Origin: Bacillota bacterium
GTDB lineage: Bacteria; Bacillota; GCA-003054495; Carboxydocellales; JAJZTU01
Length of the DNA stretch: 21,912 nt
Reading direction: 5' to 3'
NCBI GenBank assembly: GCA_021848765.1
Contig: JAJZTU010000016.1
Span: 1-21,912 of the forward strand
Shown: positions 14,058 to 21,116 of the stretch, in pieces
How the letters are laid out: every line of letters starts with the position of its first letter
How positions within the stretch are numbered: the first letter of the stretch is position 1
Notes under the pieces: generated by a model
Seen by the model: only the letters and a program-made list of their open reading frames with translations
Databases searched by the model: none
What the model was told of the DNA's origin: nothing
Position numbers and translations under genes: made by a program

Positions 14058-15182
14058 GTGCTTAAAGTGCGAATAAGTAGGGTATTACCGGGAATGATAT
14101 TGGGCAAATCAATATACAGCTCAATGGGCAACGTCCTTCTGTCTGCCGGAATGATACTCAATGACCAATATATCAAACGCCTGAAGGAAATAGGAATACC
14201 CGCTGTCTATATTAAGGATAGTCGATTTAATGAAGTAAATACTCCCGAGGTTGTTTTGGAGAGTACCCGAATCCAAACCCAAAGTGAAGTCAGAGGGATT
14301 TTTGAGCAGATTGAACTCAACGGTAAGATAAACCTGGGTTCTACCAAGCAGATGGTAAATAAAATTCTTGAAGAAATCCTGCTTAACCAGGATGTTTTAG
14401 TCAGTTTATCCGATATCCGTACTTACGACGACGAAGTTTTTGGTCATAGTGTCAGTGTCTGCATTCTTTCTGTAATAACAGGGCTGAAACTAGGCTATAA
14501 CCAACTTCAATTGAGGGATTTAGGAATAGGAGGCTTACTGCATGACCTGGGCAAAGCTTGTATTGCCAAGACAATTTTAAATAAAAAACAGCAGCTGACA
14601 CCCCAAGAATTTGATGGAATAAAAGAGCACAGCCGGTTAGGTTTTGATATCTTACGCCAACAGGAGGAAATTAGCCCGCTTGCCGCACATATTGCTTTTC
14701 AACACCACGAAAAATATAATGGCAGCGGTTATCCCCGGGGACTAAAAGGCGGTGAAATTCATGAATACGCCCGGATTATTGCTGTTGCTGATGTTTATGA
14801 TGCAATGACGTCTGACCGGATTTATCGTCCGGCTTTCACCCCGATGGAAACGGTCCAGGTATTACTGGAGTCGATGGGTTCACATCTGGATCCGGACCTG
14901 GTCAAAGTTTTTATTAAGAATATTGCTTTGTACCCGGTAGGTTCCATCGTAACCCTTAATACCGGAGAAGTTGGGGTGGTAGTAATTACTCACCCGGATT
15001 TTACCGATCGCCCGGTAGTAAGAATTATCCTCGATAAACACCAAAAACAGTTTACCGGTTTATGTGAAATCGATTTAACCACCAGCACAGAATATACAAT
15101 TGTAAATGTCCTGAACGACTATAATGAAACTCTGCCACCTATTTCCCACATTGGCAGCCGGATTACCGGCACAAAAAGATAG
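14058..15182 (+). CDS. HD-GYP c-di-GMP phosphodiesterase
   Basis: 374 residues, soluble. The N-terminal ~60 residues carry the small domain often seen ahead of HD-GYP (LLSAGMILNDQYIKRLKEIGI, 27-47). The HD-GYP domain runs from about 120 to 290: H130, the HD dyad H162-D163 in LLHDLGK, H191, HH at 216-217, GYP in NGSGYPRG (221-228), and D245/D248 in VADVYDAMTSDR. All catalytic metal ligands and the GYP signature are present, so it should hydrolyse c-di-GMP to pGpG or GMP. A C-terminal segment (about 295-370, VGSIVTLNTGEVGVVV) is commonly fused in clostridial members. There is no sensor domain of a known type. GTG 14058 follows GGGAGG by 7 nt. A possible sigma-H promoter and structured leader precede it. 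Confidence 0.93.
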   Translation: MLKVRISRVLPGMILGKSIYSSMGNVLLSAGMILNDQYIKRLKEIGIPAVYIKDSRFNEVNTPEVVLESTRIQTQSEVRGIFEQIELNGKINLGSTKQMVNKILEEILLNQDVLVSLSDIRTYDDEVFGHSVSVCILSVITGLKLGYNQLQLRDLGIGGLLHDLGKACIAKTILNKKQQLTPQEFDGIKEHSRLGFDILRQQEEISPLAAHIAFQHHEKYNGSGYPRGLKGGEIHEYARIIAVADVYDAMTSDRIYRPAFTPMETVQVLLESMGSHLDPDLVKVFIKNIALYPVGSIVTLNTGEVGVVVITHPDFTDRPVVRIILDKHQKQFTGLCEIDLTTSTEYTIVNVLNDYNETLPPISHIGSRITGTKR

Positions 15183-15204
15183 CTCTTTTTACGGAAAGAG
15201 CTAT
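15179..15204. terminator. Bidirectional terminator between converging genes
   Basis: ATAGCTCTTT (15179-15188) and AAAGAGCTAT (15195-15204), 10 bp perfect, 6-nt loop. It overlaps the HD-GYP stop codon. The minus-strand reading ends in CTTTTTG, a better U tract than the plus-strand TTTAACC, so it serves mainly the membrane-protein gene arriving from the right. Confidence 0.7.
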
Positions 15205-15212
15205 TTAACCAT

Positions 15213-15689
15213 TTAACTGAGCTTTTCCCGGGCATATCCGGTAACTGTCAAATAGTAAGCTAAGCAAGCGTGAATAACTGCAGCCAGCGCAAAAGTAGAG
15301 AGGAGATTCCACCTGATAAATCCCCTCATTCCCAGAAGTACAGTTGCATAATCCAAAATAGTTGCCCCTAAGGCAAAAGCTGCCACATACAGATAAACAT
15401 TGGTCTTAGTCCGCATTTTGGGCAGGTAGTTGGCGAAGATAATTTCCACCGGGATCCAAGCTACAGCGGCCAGTACCGGTATGCCCAAAAACCCGGGAAT
15501 ACTTGCAAAATTGTACCGCGAAAGTTGTAGAACCGGGTCCATAATGGTCATTACTACCAAAGCCACCCCCAACCCTCCCACCAAACCGAAAAGTAACAGT
15601 CTGGAAATATTGCGCACAGGAACCATAAGGAACATAGCCAGAGTAAATAATCCAACCAGCCCCACCCACATCAGGCTTCCGCTTGACAC
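15213..15689 (-). CDS. Small integral membrane protein (possibly CBO0543-like)
   Basis: 158 residues with five predicted membrane helices at about 7-24, 30-50, 67-87, 97-119 and 127-148. No catalytic motif is visible. Polar or charged residues placed within helices (VEII at 81-84, ILDYAT at 111-116, RGFIRW at 122-127) recall the CBO0543 family of small clostridial membrane proteins, but I am not certain of this. Function unknown. The start is GTG 15689, preceded by GAGGAG about 9 nt upstream. A minus-strand TATAAA-like element within the inverted repeat CCGGTT/AACCGG (15737-15759) may be its promoter region. Neighbours do not suggest a role. Confidence 0.7.
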   Translation of the reverse strand: MSSGSLMWVGLVGLFTLAMFLMVPVRNISRLLLFGLVGGLGVALVVMTIMDPVLQLSRYNFASIPGFLGIPVLAAVAWIPVEIIFANYLPKMRTKTNVYLYVAAFALGATILDYATVLLGMRGFIRWNLLSTFALAAVIHACLAYYLTVTGYAREKLS

Positions 15690-15773
15690 TTTTCTTCACT
15701 CCTCTTCCTATAATCTCAGCATTTAGTATTTGTTCTCCGGTTACTTTTATACCAACCGGGGGAGCCCCTAAGA

Positions 15774-15803
15774 CAAAAAGTTTCCACCCAAAGGCAGAAA
15801 CTT
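15774..15803 (-). terminator. Terminator after the zinc-ribbon gene
   Basis: Minus strand AAGTTTC (15797-15803) and GAAACTT (15778-15784), 12-nt loop, followed by TTTTTGT. It lies 44 nt past the zinc-ribbon stop. The stem is short. Confidence 0.55.
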
Positions 15804-15846
15804 CAATCATACTGTTTAAACTATTATTTTTTGTACTCAGCCCTTA

Positions 15847-16035
15847 CTATGCGGTAGGTTGTTGCTGATGAGCAGCCCTATCCAGAATTTCGAGTTCAGC
15901 CTGAGTCAACTCAAAAACACTCTGGTCAGTTATATCCTCCCAACAAAAAGGACATACCCAGGTCTCGATATTTGCGTTAGCTGTGTAAGAGCTATTTTGA
16001 CAGAATGGGCACTTTTTGGTGTACCAGATAATCAT
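15847..16035 (-). CDS. Small zinc-ribbon protein
   Basis: 62 residues. Two CPxC knuckles, CPFC at 9-12 and CPFC at 28-31, should bind one zinc. The C-terminal half (about 37-58) is a charged helix rich in E, Q and H. There is no membrane segment, no DNA-binding domain and no enzyme motif. Such proteins are usually adaptors or nucleic-acid binders; nothing here decides. ATG 16035 has AAGGAG about 9 nt upstream; an upstream ATG at 16074 would precede the ribosome binding site and is rejected. The gap 16036-16239 to its right shows no gene and no convincing promoter. I do not recognise a named family. Confidence 0.68.
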   Translation of the reverse strand: MIIWYTKKCPFCQNSSYTANANIETWVCPFCWEDITDQSVFELTQAELEILDRAAHQQQPTA

Positions 16036-16239
16036 AATCTTTCTCTCCTTTCCATCACTGACCAAAAATAACAAATATCACAACTTCGACAGAAAAGAGC
16101 CTACCCCCTCACAAACAACTGTGCCTTATTCCCTCTATACTATATTCCGGAACACCCGGATAATTGCCTACTCTTGTGAAAATCAGCACAATCAGCTGAA
16201 TAAAACTAATCTGCTGTTTATTATTTCACCACAAAACAG

Positions 16240-16270
16240 AAAGTTCCTGCCTTTACCAGGAACTTTTTTT
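16240..16270. terminator. Terminator hairpin after the di-haem cytochrome
   Basis: AAAGTTCCTG (16240-16249) with CAGGAACTTT (16257-16266), 10 bp perfect, 7-nt loop. It lies 15 nt past the minus-strand cytochrome gene and should end it (minus-strand tail TCTGTTTTG). The longer T run is on the plus strand (to 16270), though no plus-strand gene ends here. Confidence 0.75.
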
Positions 16271-16280
16271 CACAGAATTT

Positions 16281-17636
16281 TCAGAGTGTCCGCAAAAACT
16301 TGACCAGATCTTTCTTCTCTTCCTCAGTAAGCTTTAACTCCTGCACCAGGTTAAAAAATTCCACGGTATCTTCAATAGTGAATAATCTGCCGTCATGCAG
16401 GTAGGGCGGAGAATCTTTCAATCCCCGGAGAGTAAAGGTCTTGATAGGACCTTCTGCCCTACCGTCATAGAAACGCTCTACTTTCAGGTCATGCGCGGAG
16501 TTATCGGTATAATAAGGGGCCGGGTGACAGGCCCAACACCTGGCCTTCCCAAAAAACAGCTCTTCTCCCCGGATTTCATCCTTGGTAGCGCGCGTACGGT
16601 CCAGCCTGCCATAAAGATTAAGCTTAGGAGCCGGCGGGAAATCGATCATGTTTTGGAACTGGGCCATATGCATTACCTGCTCCCTGGCCAAAGGGTTAAT
16701 TCCTTTTTTGGCAGCCAGGGTTTGATCCCCGTCAAAATAGGCTGAGCGCTGCTCAAACTCGGTAAAGTCCTCAATAGAGCGCAGAGAACGCTTGGATCCA
16801 TGCAGCCTCTGGATATTGACTCCCCTTAAACTTACGGTGTCTATACGGAACCGGGCCGCCTGGGGACGGTTATCCGGATTGAGGTGAAACTGGCCGGTAG
16901 TGTGACCGTTAACATGGCAGTCAAAACAGGCTACCCCCTGACTGGGCTTTTCACTGTTGCGGTCATCGGTCAAATTGAACTGTTGTTGGGGGAATCTGGT
17001 AACTAAAAGCCGGAGTCCCTCCAGTTGCACAGGAGTCAGAATATCCTTGAACATCAGGTAAAAGTTATCCTGGGTTATTTCTTTTCCTTGTGATACATCC
17101 CCCAGGTCAGGACGGTTTGTCAGGAACAGAGCCGGTGGAAACTCGGGCAGGAAAGCATCCGGAAGGTCAAAGTCCACGTCAAATCTCACCAATTCAGGGT
17201 GCAGCCTGGTTTGTACAGGCGGGAAAACCATCCCACCCACATCGGGCAGGGGGTGAGGCAGGGGAAGATACGGAAAAACTCCCTTTTCCTTAATAGCTTC
17301 CGGGGTCATTTGGACCAGGCTCTCCCAGGTAGTTCCTTTCTTGAGTTTTGCCGTAGGCCCAACCGGAATGGGTTTACCTCTGGACATAGTTACTTCTTTG
17401 GTAGTTTTGGGAGTCAGGTTGTAACGCTCCTCAAGAATACTCAGGTGCTTTTTCATGGCTTTAGGCTTATTCGCCTTAGCCTCTTTCATTGTGTCCTCAA
17501 AGGACTGCCGGCCAAATAGCGAGAAGGTCGGTTCATCCTGGTAATAGGAGATTGCCGCAAGCCCCAACATAGTGAGCAGGCCCAGACCAAGTACCGTCCT
17601 CACAGCCTTTTTTGCTCTCCGGAAGTTAAAATACAT
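16281..17636 (-). CDS. Di-haem cytochrome c peroxidase/MauG-like protein, membrane-anchored
   Basis: 451 residues. A basic N-terminus (YFNFRRAKKAVR) and one hydrophobic helix at 12-31 form a signal anchor, so the protein faces outward. Two haem c sites, CFDCH (237-241) and CWACH (367-371), are each in a cytochrome c fold. The GLKDSPPYLHDGRLFTIEDTVEFF stretch (405-428) is the conserved C-terminal region of the CCP/MauG family, H414 being the usual ligand region. The family reduces peroxide or oxidises protein targets. First-haem position is late: about 200 residues before it (35-235), with FPYLPLPHPL and proline-rich segments, match nothing I can name. ATG 17636 has GGAGGG about 9 nt upstream. 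It has its own promoter and is transcribed apart from spoVA. Confidence 0.88.
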   Translation of the reverse strand: MYFNFRRAKKAVRTVLGLGLLTMLGLAAISYYQDEPTFSLFGRQSFEDTMKEAKANKPKAMKKHLSILEERYNLTPKTTKEVTMSRGKPIPVGPTAKLKKGTTWESLVQMTPEAIKEKGVFPYLPLPHPLPDVGGMVFPPVQTRLHPELVRFDVDFDLPDAFLPEFPPALFLTNRPDLGDVSQGKEITQDNFYLMFKDILTPVQLEGLRLLVTRFPQQQFNLTDDRNSEKPSQGVACFDCHVNGHTTGQFHLNPDNRPQAARFRIDTVSLRGVNIQRLHGSKRSLRSIEDFTEFEQRSAYFDGDQTLAAKKGINPLAREQVMHMAQFQNMIDFPPAPKLNLYGRLDRTRATKDEIRGEELFFGKARCWACHPAPYYTDNSAHDLKVERFYDGRAEGPIKTFTLRGLKDSPPYLHDGRLFTIEDTVEFFNLVQELKLTEEEKKDLVKFLRTL

Positions 17637-17675
17637 TCTTCTTTTCCCTCCTATCCCCAAGGTAGCTTGTTAATA

Positions 17676-17704
17676 TATATAAGCAGAGCCCATAATTTAT
17701 GCAA
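17676..17704 (-). promoter_or_regulatory. Sigma-A promoter for the di-haem cytochrome
   Basis: Minus strand TTGCAT (17699-17704), 17-nt spacer, TATATA (17676-17681), leaving a leader of about 30 nt. The -35 overlaps the U tract of the upstream spoVA-operon terminator. Confidence 0.55.
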
Positions 17705-17759
17705 AAAATAAAAAACCGGGGAGTGAGCTGACCTTCCCGGGTTGACTCCTTCGGTTTTT
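17703..17759 (-). terminator. Terminator of the spoVA-DUF1657 operon
   Basis: Minus strand: AAAAACCG (17752-17759) pairs with CGGTTTTT (17711-17718); inside, GGAGT pairs with ACTCC (17745-17749 with 17720-17724). The T-rich tail TTTTTTATTTTTTG follows (to 17703). It lies 30 nt past the DUF1657 stop. Confidence 0.75.
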
Positions 17760-17789
17760 GTCCTGATTTTCCTGTTTCCTTTTTGGATA

Positions 17790-17999
17790 CTACTGTTGCT
17801 GCTGGTTTAGCGGATTGATGTTAGACAGATAGGTAAGCCTTGAATTTAACACATCCACATGACGTTGCATATCTGAAGCCAATTCTTGATACATTTGCTT
17901 AGCCGCTTGGTCCTGGGTGGATTCTGCAAATGTTTCATAGCTGCCCAAGGCGCTCTGGGCAGCCGCTAAAGCTTTTTTCAGGTCTGTTTGTACCGTCAA
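17790..17999 (-). CDS. DUF1657 small helical protein
   Basis: 69 residues, one long amphipathic helical pair: LKKALAAAQSALGSYETFAEST (7-28) and AKQMYQELASDMQRHVDVLNSRLTYL (32-57), ending in NPLNQQQQ. This is the DUF1657 pattern, a small protein encoded with spoVA genes in many spore formers, including the mobile spoVA2mob operon linked to high spore heat resistance. Its molecular role is unknown; association with the inner spore membrane proteins is inferred from context. The start is TTG 17999, preceded by AAGGGGGGTGA about 8-10 nt upstream; there is no ATG alternative in frame. It is the last gene of the operon, 50 nt after spoVAE, and is followed by a terminator. Confidence 0.82.
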   Translation of the reverse strand: MTVQTDLKKALAAAQSALGSYETFAESTQDQAAKQMYQELASDMQRHVDVLNSRLTYLSNINPLNQQQQ

Positions 18000-18048
18000 A
18001 CTTGGGTCACCCCCCTTCTTAAGTTAAAGGAATTTACTAAGCTAACCT

Positions 18049-18408
18049 TCATCCCTTGGGGTTAAAAACCAGGGCTACCGCAAAAGAAAAGATAATTGCC
18101 GCCGTTATTCCTGCACTGGTCAGCTCAAACATTCCGGTCAATACCCCCAGCACACCCCGTTGGGAAGCTTCAGCCAGGGCCCCTTTGGCAAGAGCATTGC
18201 CGAAGCTGGAGATTGGTACTGTAGCGCCCGCCCCGGCAAACTTAACCAGGGGGTCATAAAGCCCTAACCCTGCCAGCGCTGCCCCGGCTACCACCAGACC
18301 TACCAGCACATGGGCAGGGGTTAAGGTAGTCAGGTCAAACAACAGCTGGGCGAAAACACAAATCAGCCCCCCCACGATAAAAGCCTTCACGAACATCATC
18401 GGGTCCAC
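18049..18408 (-). CDS. spoVAE: Stage V sporulation protein AE (SpoVAEb-type)
   Basis: About 119 residues with four hydrophobic segments: 7-27 (FVKAFIVGGLICVFAQLLF), 33-52, 58-80 and 92-117. Family features are the VGGLICVFAQ start, GAGATVPISSFGNALAKGA (about 61-79) and the hydrophobic ending VALVFNPKG. SpoVA proteins form the inner-membrane channel that loads Ca-dipicolinate into the forespore and releases it on germination. Start choice: GTG 18408 is 7 nt from GGAGG and gives M-DPMMFVKAF; GTG 18414 is too close to that site, and ATG at 18399/18396 is also possible. It begins 15 nt after the spoVAD stop, in the same operon. Confidence 0.92.
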   Translation of the reverse strand: MDPMMFVKAFIVGGLICVFAQLLFDLTTLTPAHVLVGLVVAGAALAGLGLYDPLVKFAGAGATVPISSFGNALAKGALAEASQRGVLGVLTGMFELTSAGITAAIIFSFAVALVFNPKG

Positions 18409-18423
18409 AGCCACCCCTCCTTC

Positions 18424-19431
18424 TCACTGTTCAATCGCTACCGCCTGAGCGATAGCCGGAATATTCTCACCCTGCTGAAAGGTAGTAGGGCTATGCAACG
18501 CTCCGGTAGCAACCACTAATATTTTCCCAAAGGTCCCTTTAGCCATTTCCTTTAATAAATACCCGTAAGTAACCACTGCTGAACAGCCACAGCCGCTACC
18601 TCCGGAATGGGTATCCTGGTCCGGCCTGTAAATCATCACTCCGCAATCCTGGTAGTTTTGACTAAGATCAAAGCCACCACCGGAAACAGCCAACTGAACA
18701 GTCAAATCATGCCCAAAACGCCCCAAGTCACCTGTTACAATTAAGTCATAATAAGTAGGAGCCCTTCCGGTGTCACAAAAATGCTGAATCAAAGTTTTAG
18801 CTGCTGCCGGAGCCATCGCAGCCCCCATGTTAAACGGATCCTTAATACCCATATCCACAACCTTTCCTGTTGTAATACAGGTTATTCGCGGCCCTGTACC
18901 CTCTTTGGCCACTACCGCCGCTCCGGCCCCGGTAACCGTCCATTGGGCGTAGGGAGGACGCTGTCCCCCGTATTCCGTAGGGTAACGGTACTGCCGTTCA
19001 GATGTGCAGTTATGGCTGGAGGTAGCTGCCAGAATATAATTAGCAAACCCGCCGTCAATGAGCATAGCAGCCAGGGAGAGGGACTCCGCCAATGTGGAGC
19101 AAGCGCCATAAAGCCCAAAAAAAGGAATCTCCAGTTGTACAGCACTGAAGTTGGAGGTTGTAGTCTGGTTTAACAGGTCTCCGGCCAGGAAATAGTCCAT
19201 ATCTTTAGGAATCTTTTGGACCTTGTTTAAAGCCAGGTAGCAAGCATTTTGGACCATATGCCGTTCTGCCTTTTCAAAGCTGGCCTGCCCGCAAATATTA
19301 TCCGAATAAATATAGTCAAAATACTCCCTCAGGAGTCCCTGTCCCTCCATGGGTCCTACAACTGCCGCCGCACTGATAAGCACCGGCGGGTTTGCTAATT
19401 TTACAGTCTGGCTGCCTACTTTCTTGGTCAT
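18424..19431 (-). CDS. spoVAD: Stage V sporulation protein AD
   Basis: 335 residues of the thiolase-like SpoVAD family. This soluble component of the SpoVA complex binds dipicolinic acid. Visible landmarks are LANPPVLISAAAVVGPMEGQG at the start, FFGLYGACSTLAESL (the CSTL at the thiolase nucleophile position), YRYPTEYGGQRPPYAQWTVTGAG and a C-terminal HSGGSGCGCSAVV region. Length and order fit the family. ATG 19431 was chosen; GAGGTGGGG lies about 9 nt upstream, and GTG 19446 would put the start inside that site. It begins 16 nt after the spoVAC stop. It is the central gene of a DUF421-spoVAC-spoVAD-spoVAE-DUF1657 operon. Confidence 0.95.
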   Translation of the reverse strand: MTKKVGSQTVKLANPPVLISAAAVVGPMEGQGLLREYFDYIYSDNICGQASFEKAERHMVQNACYLALNKVQKIPKDMDYFLAGDLLNQTTTSNFSAVQLEIPFFGLYGACSTLAESLSLAAMLIDGGFANYILAATSSHNCTSERQYRYPTEYGGQRPPYAQWTVTGAGAAVVAKEGTGPRITCITTGKVVDMGIKDPFNMGAAMAPAAAKTLIQHFCDTGRAPTYYDLIVTGDLGRFGHDLTVQLAVSGGGFDLSQNYQDCGVMIYRPDQDTHSGGSGCGCSAVVTYGYLLKEMAKGTFGKILVVATGALHSPTTFQQGENIPAIAQAVAIEQ

Positions 19432-19447
19432 CAAGTTCCACCCCACC

Positions 19448-19927
19448 TCAGATAAGTGCGGAAATCAGCCCTACCAGCATGGCCGAAAATACGCCAAAAA
19501 CAATTACCGAACCTGCCAGCACGAACATTTTGCTGCCAACTCCCAGTACCAGACCCTCTCTTTTGAACTCTAAGGCTGCTGAAGTCATGGAATTGGCAAA
19601 ACCCGTTACCGGAACAGCCAGCCCTGCCCCAGCGTATTTGGCAATCTTATCATAAACACCAAATCCGGTAAGCAGGGAGGCAATGAAAATAATGGTTGCC
19701 GAGACCGGTCCACCGGCTTCCACGGGGCTTAAATCTAAAACCTGCATATAAAAGAAAGTCAAAGCCTGTCCGATAATACTGACAAGACCACCAAAGAGAA
19801 AGGCCAAAACAACATTCTTAAACACCGGTGGTTTTGGCTTTTGCCGGTTAACCATTTCTATATACCGCTTTTGTTCCGGCGTTGGTTCCTGAGAGCGCTG
19901 CTTGTGTTTTGGGTTTTGCATAGGCAT
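19448..19927 (-). CDS. spoVAC: Stage V sporulation protein AC
   Basis: 159 residues. A charged N-terminal tail (KHKQRSQEPTPEQKRYIEMV) is followed by four membrane segments (about 39-60, 75-93, 98-120, 128-158). The loop GVYDKIAKYAGAGLAVPVTGFANSM and REGLVLGVGSKMFVLAGSVI are highly characteristic. In Bacillus subtilis SpoVAC is a mechanosensitive-type channel required for dipicolinate release. ATG 19927 is preceded by AAGGGGG with 7 nt; a second ATG two codons later is an alternative. It is 78 nt after DUF421, a gap that contains a 17-codon open frame. Confidence 0.94.
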   Translation of the reverse strand: MPMQNPKHKQRSQEPTPEQKRYIEMVNRQKPKPPVFKNVVLAFLFGGLVSIIGQALTFFYMQVLDLSPVEAGGPVSATIIFIASLLTGFGVYDKIAKYAGAGLAVPVTGFANSMTSAALEFKREGLVLGVGSKMFVLAGSVIVFGVFSAMLVGLISALI

Positions 19928-19931
19928 TAAA

Positions 19932-19985
19932 TCACCCCCTTGGCCCGCCGGGCTTTTTCACCTTGCTTAGCAGGCTTTTTTTCAT
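19932..19985 (-). CDS. Possible 17-codon basic peptide between DUF421 and spoVAC
   Basis: ATG 19985 to TGA 19932 encodes MKKSLLSKVKKPGGPRG, a strongly basic peptide. AAGGAG lies 13 nt upstream, longer than ideal. The stop lies only 4 nt before the spoVAC ATG, with the spoVAC Shine-Dalgarno inside its last codons, so it could couple translation or be chance. Confidence 0.2.
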   Translation of the reverse strand: MKKSLLSKVKKPGGPRG

Positions 19986-20005
19986 TTTTCTTTAGTCGCT
20001 CCTTT

Positions 20006-20728
20006 TCACCTTTCTTTATCGGTAACATCCACCACATTGGTTAGACTATCCTTCCGTTTGTCAATATACAGGTTTCCGTCTGTATCCAGGCTGGCATACT
20101 CCACCTCATGCACATCATAAATCCCCTGCTTGCGCAGTTCATTGATTAACCAATTCTCGTCCAGGTGAACCTGCTGCAGGTTAGCGTAGATGATTTCACC
20201 ATCCTCAATAAGCTCAGCAGGCACCCCTTCATATTTGGTTGGAATTTGCAGATCCTCAGGAGTTAGCGGTCGCTTCTGGGACTTCAGCAACACACTGAGC
20301 TGACCATTGGGTTCCAGGATGGCAAATTCTACGTCAGCAATATTAAAGGCATTCTTGTTGCGCAGTTGGATTAACAAATCATCCAGGTTATAGCGGAGTT
20401 TACCCATATTCCGCTCAAGGATTTTACCATTGTGCACCAAGACAGTGGGTTCACCCTCCAGAAGCTTCCGTGCCGGCCTGCTGACCAGGGACGCATATCC
20501 CGCTAAGTAGGTCATGAATACCCAGATTAACAGGCCCAGCATATCCGGCAGGAACCTAACTTCTGTGTCAATGGCAACTGTTGCGGCCATACTGCCTATG
20601 GTAATTCCCGTAACATACTCATAGTAGGTTAACTGGCCAATCTGTTCTTTGTTCAATATCCGGGTAAGCACAAGGATTGCAAAAAACGACCCTACTGTAC
20701 GCAAAACTACTTCCAGGATTTCCGACAT
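20006..20728 (-). CDS. DUF421 (YetF-like) membrane protein
   Basis: 240 residues. Three N-terminal helices at about 7-25, 39-54 and 60-80 are followed by the two-part soluble DUF421/YetF domain: GEPTVLVHNGKILERNMGKLRYNLDDLLIQLR (92-123) and DVEFAILEPNGQLSVLLK, then a repeat-like LDTDGNLYIDKR near the end. DUF421 proteins commonly accompany spoVA genes in spore-forming Firmicutes, including the heat-resistance spoVA2mob operon; the biochemical role is not established. ATG 20728 has GGGAGG about 7-8 nt upstream. As the first gene it defines the operon's 5' end, with a sigma-G-like promoter 30 nt ahead. It is complete. Confidence 0.88.
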   Translation of the reverse strand: MSEILEVVLRTVGSFFAILVLTRILNKEQIGQLTYYEYVTGITIGSMAATVAIDTEVRFLPDMLGLLIWVFMTYLAGYASLVSRPARKLLEGEPTVLVHNGKILERNMGKLRYNLDDLLIQLRNKNAFNIADVEFAILEPNGQLSVLLKSQKRPLTPEDLQIPTKYEGVPAELIEDGEIIYANLQQVHLDENWLINELRKQGIYDVHEVEYASLDTDGNLYIDKRKDSLTNVVDVTDKER

Positions 20729-20757
20729 GTTTTTCCCTCCCTTTATAAACGCATCTG

Positions 20758-20787
20758 TATTTTGTGAGCGCTGGAATGATAATATTC
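20758..20787 (-). promoter_or_regulatory. Possible sigma-G promoter of the spoVA operon
   Basis: Minus strand GAATA (20783-20787), 18-nt spacer, CAAAATA (20758-20764), one mismatch from GHATR-N18-CATNNTA. The inverted repeat CTGGAAT/ATTCCAG (20771-20790) overlaps the -35 and could bind a regulator. spoVA operons are sigma-G dependent in Bacillus subtilis, which supports this. Confidence 0.5.
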
Positions 20788-20821
20788 CAGAACAGGACTG
20801 TAAATATTTGTTTTTCCAAAC

Positions 20822-20959
20822 TTAGTCCTCAACCTCGTCATATTCCAGAGTAGTTACTTTGGTAGTATTCCCTTTCTTCCGTTCTTCCGCGGTGGCCTTC
20901 TTGTCCAGCAAATATTCCATTCCCGGGGCAATAGCAGGTTCTTTTTTCTTTTCAGCCAT
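20822..20959 (-). CDS. Small acidic/basic hypothetical protein (45 codons)
   Basis: A 45-residue protein: MAEKKKEPAIAPGMEYLLDK then KATAEERKKGNTTKVTTLEYDEVED. It is highly charged, with no cysteine and no membrane segment. The Shine-Dalgarno AAGGGGGGTGA, 6 nt before ATG 20959, is as strong as those of the sporulation genes next door, which is the best evidence that it is real. It is on the spoVA strand but separated from DUF421 by 93 nt containing a promoter. I do not recognise a family. It could be a small spore protein; there is no small acid-soluble protein signature. Confidence 0.68.
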   Translation of the reverse strand: MAEKKKEPAIAPGMEYLLDKKATAEERKKGNTTKVTTLEYDEVED

Positions 20960-21033
20960 TACTGTTCACCCCCCTTCGGCAGAATTAGTTTGTCCTGTAA
21001 ATCCGGGAATAATAAACAGCGAGGAATATAAAC

Positions 21034-21065
21034 ATTGCTTTTCTTAATTATTGCTTTTCTTAATT
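21034..21065. repeat. Tandem duplication of a 16-bp AT-rich unit
   Basis: ATTGCTTTTCTTAATT occurs twice head to tail with no mismatch (21034-21049, 21050-21065). It lies in the divergent gap between the 45-codon gene and the permease. The second copy supplies the permease -35 element. Confidence 0.9.
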
Positions 21066-21079
21066 AATGAGAGTATAGT
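21051..21079 (+). promoter_or_regulatory. Sigma-A promoter for the TauE/SafE permease
   Basis: TTGCTT (21051-21056), 17-nt spacer, TATAGT (21074-21079), 38 nt from the start codon. The repeat unit's first copy at 21035 carries a second TTGCTT without a matching -10. Confidence 0.6.
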
Positions 21080-21116
21080 TTTAGTGAGAACAAGTCCATT
21101 TCCCCGGAGGTTACAA

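Noticed and set aside
15406..15810. 134-codon minus-strand frame overlapping the five-helix membrane protein
   Set aside because: No ribosome binding site before its ATG, and it overlaps a clearly membrane-type protein in another frame; its early part covers a terminator and the promoter region.
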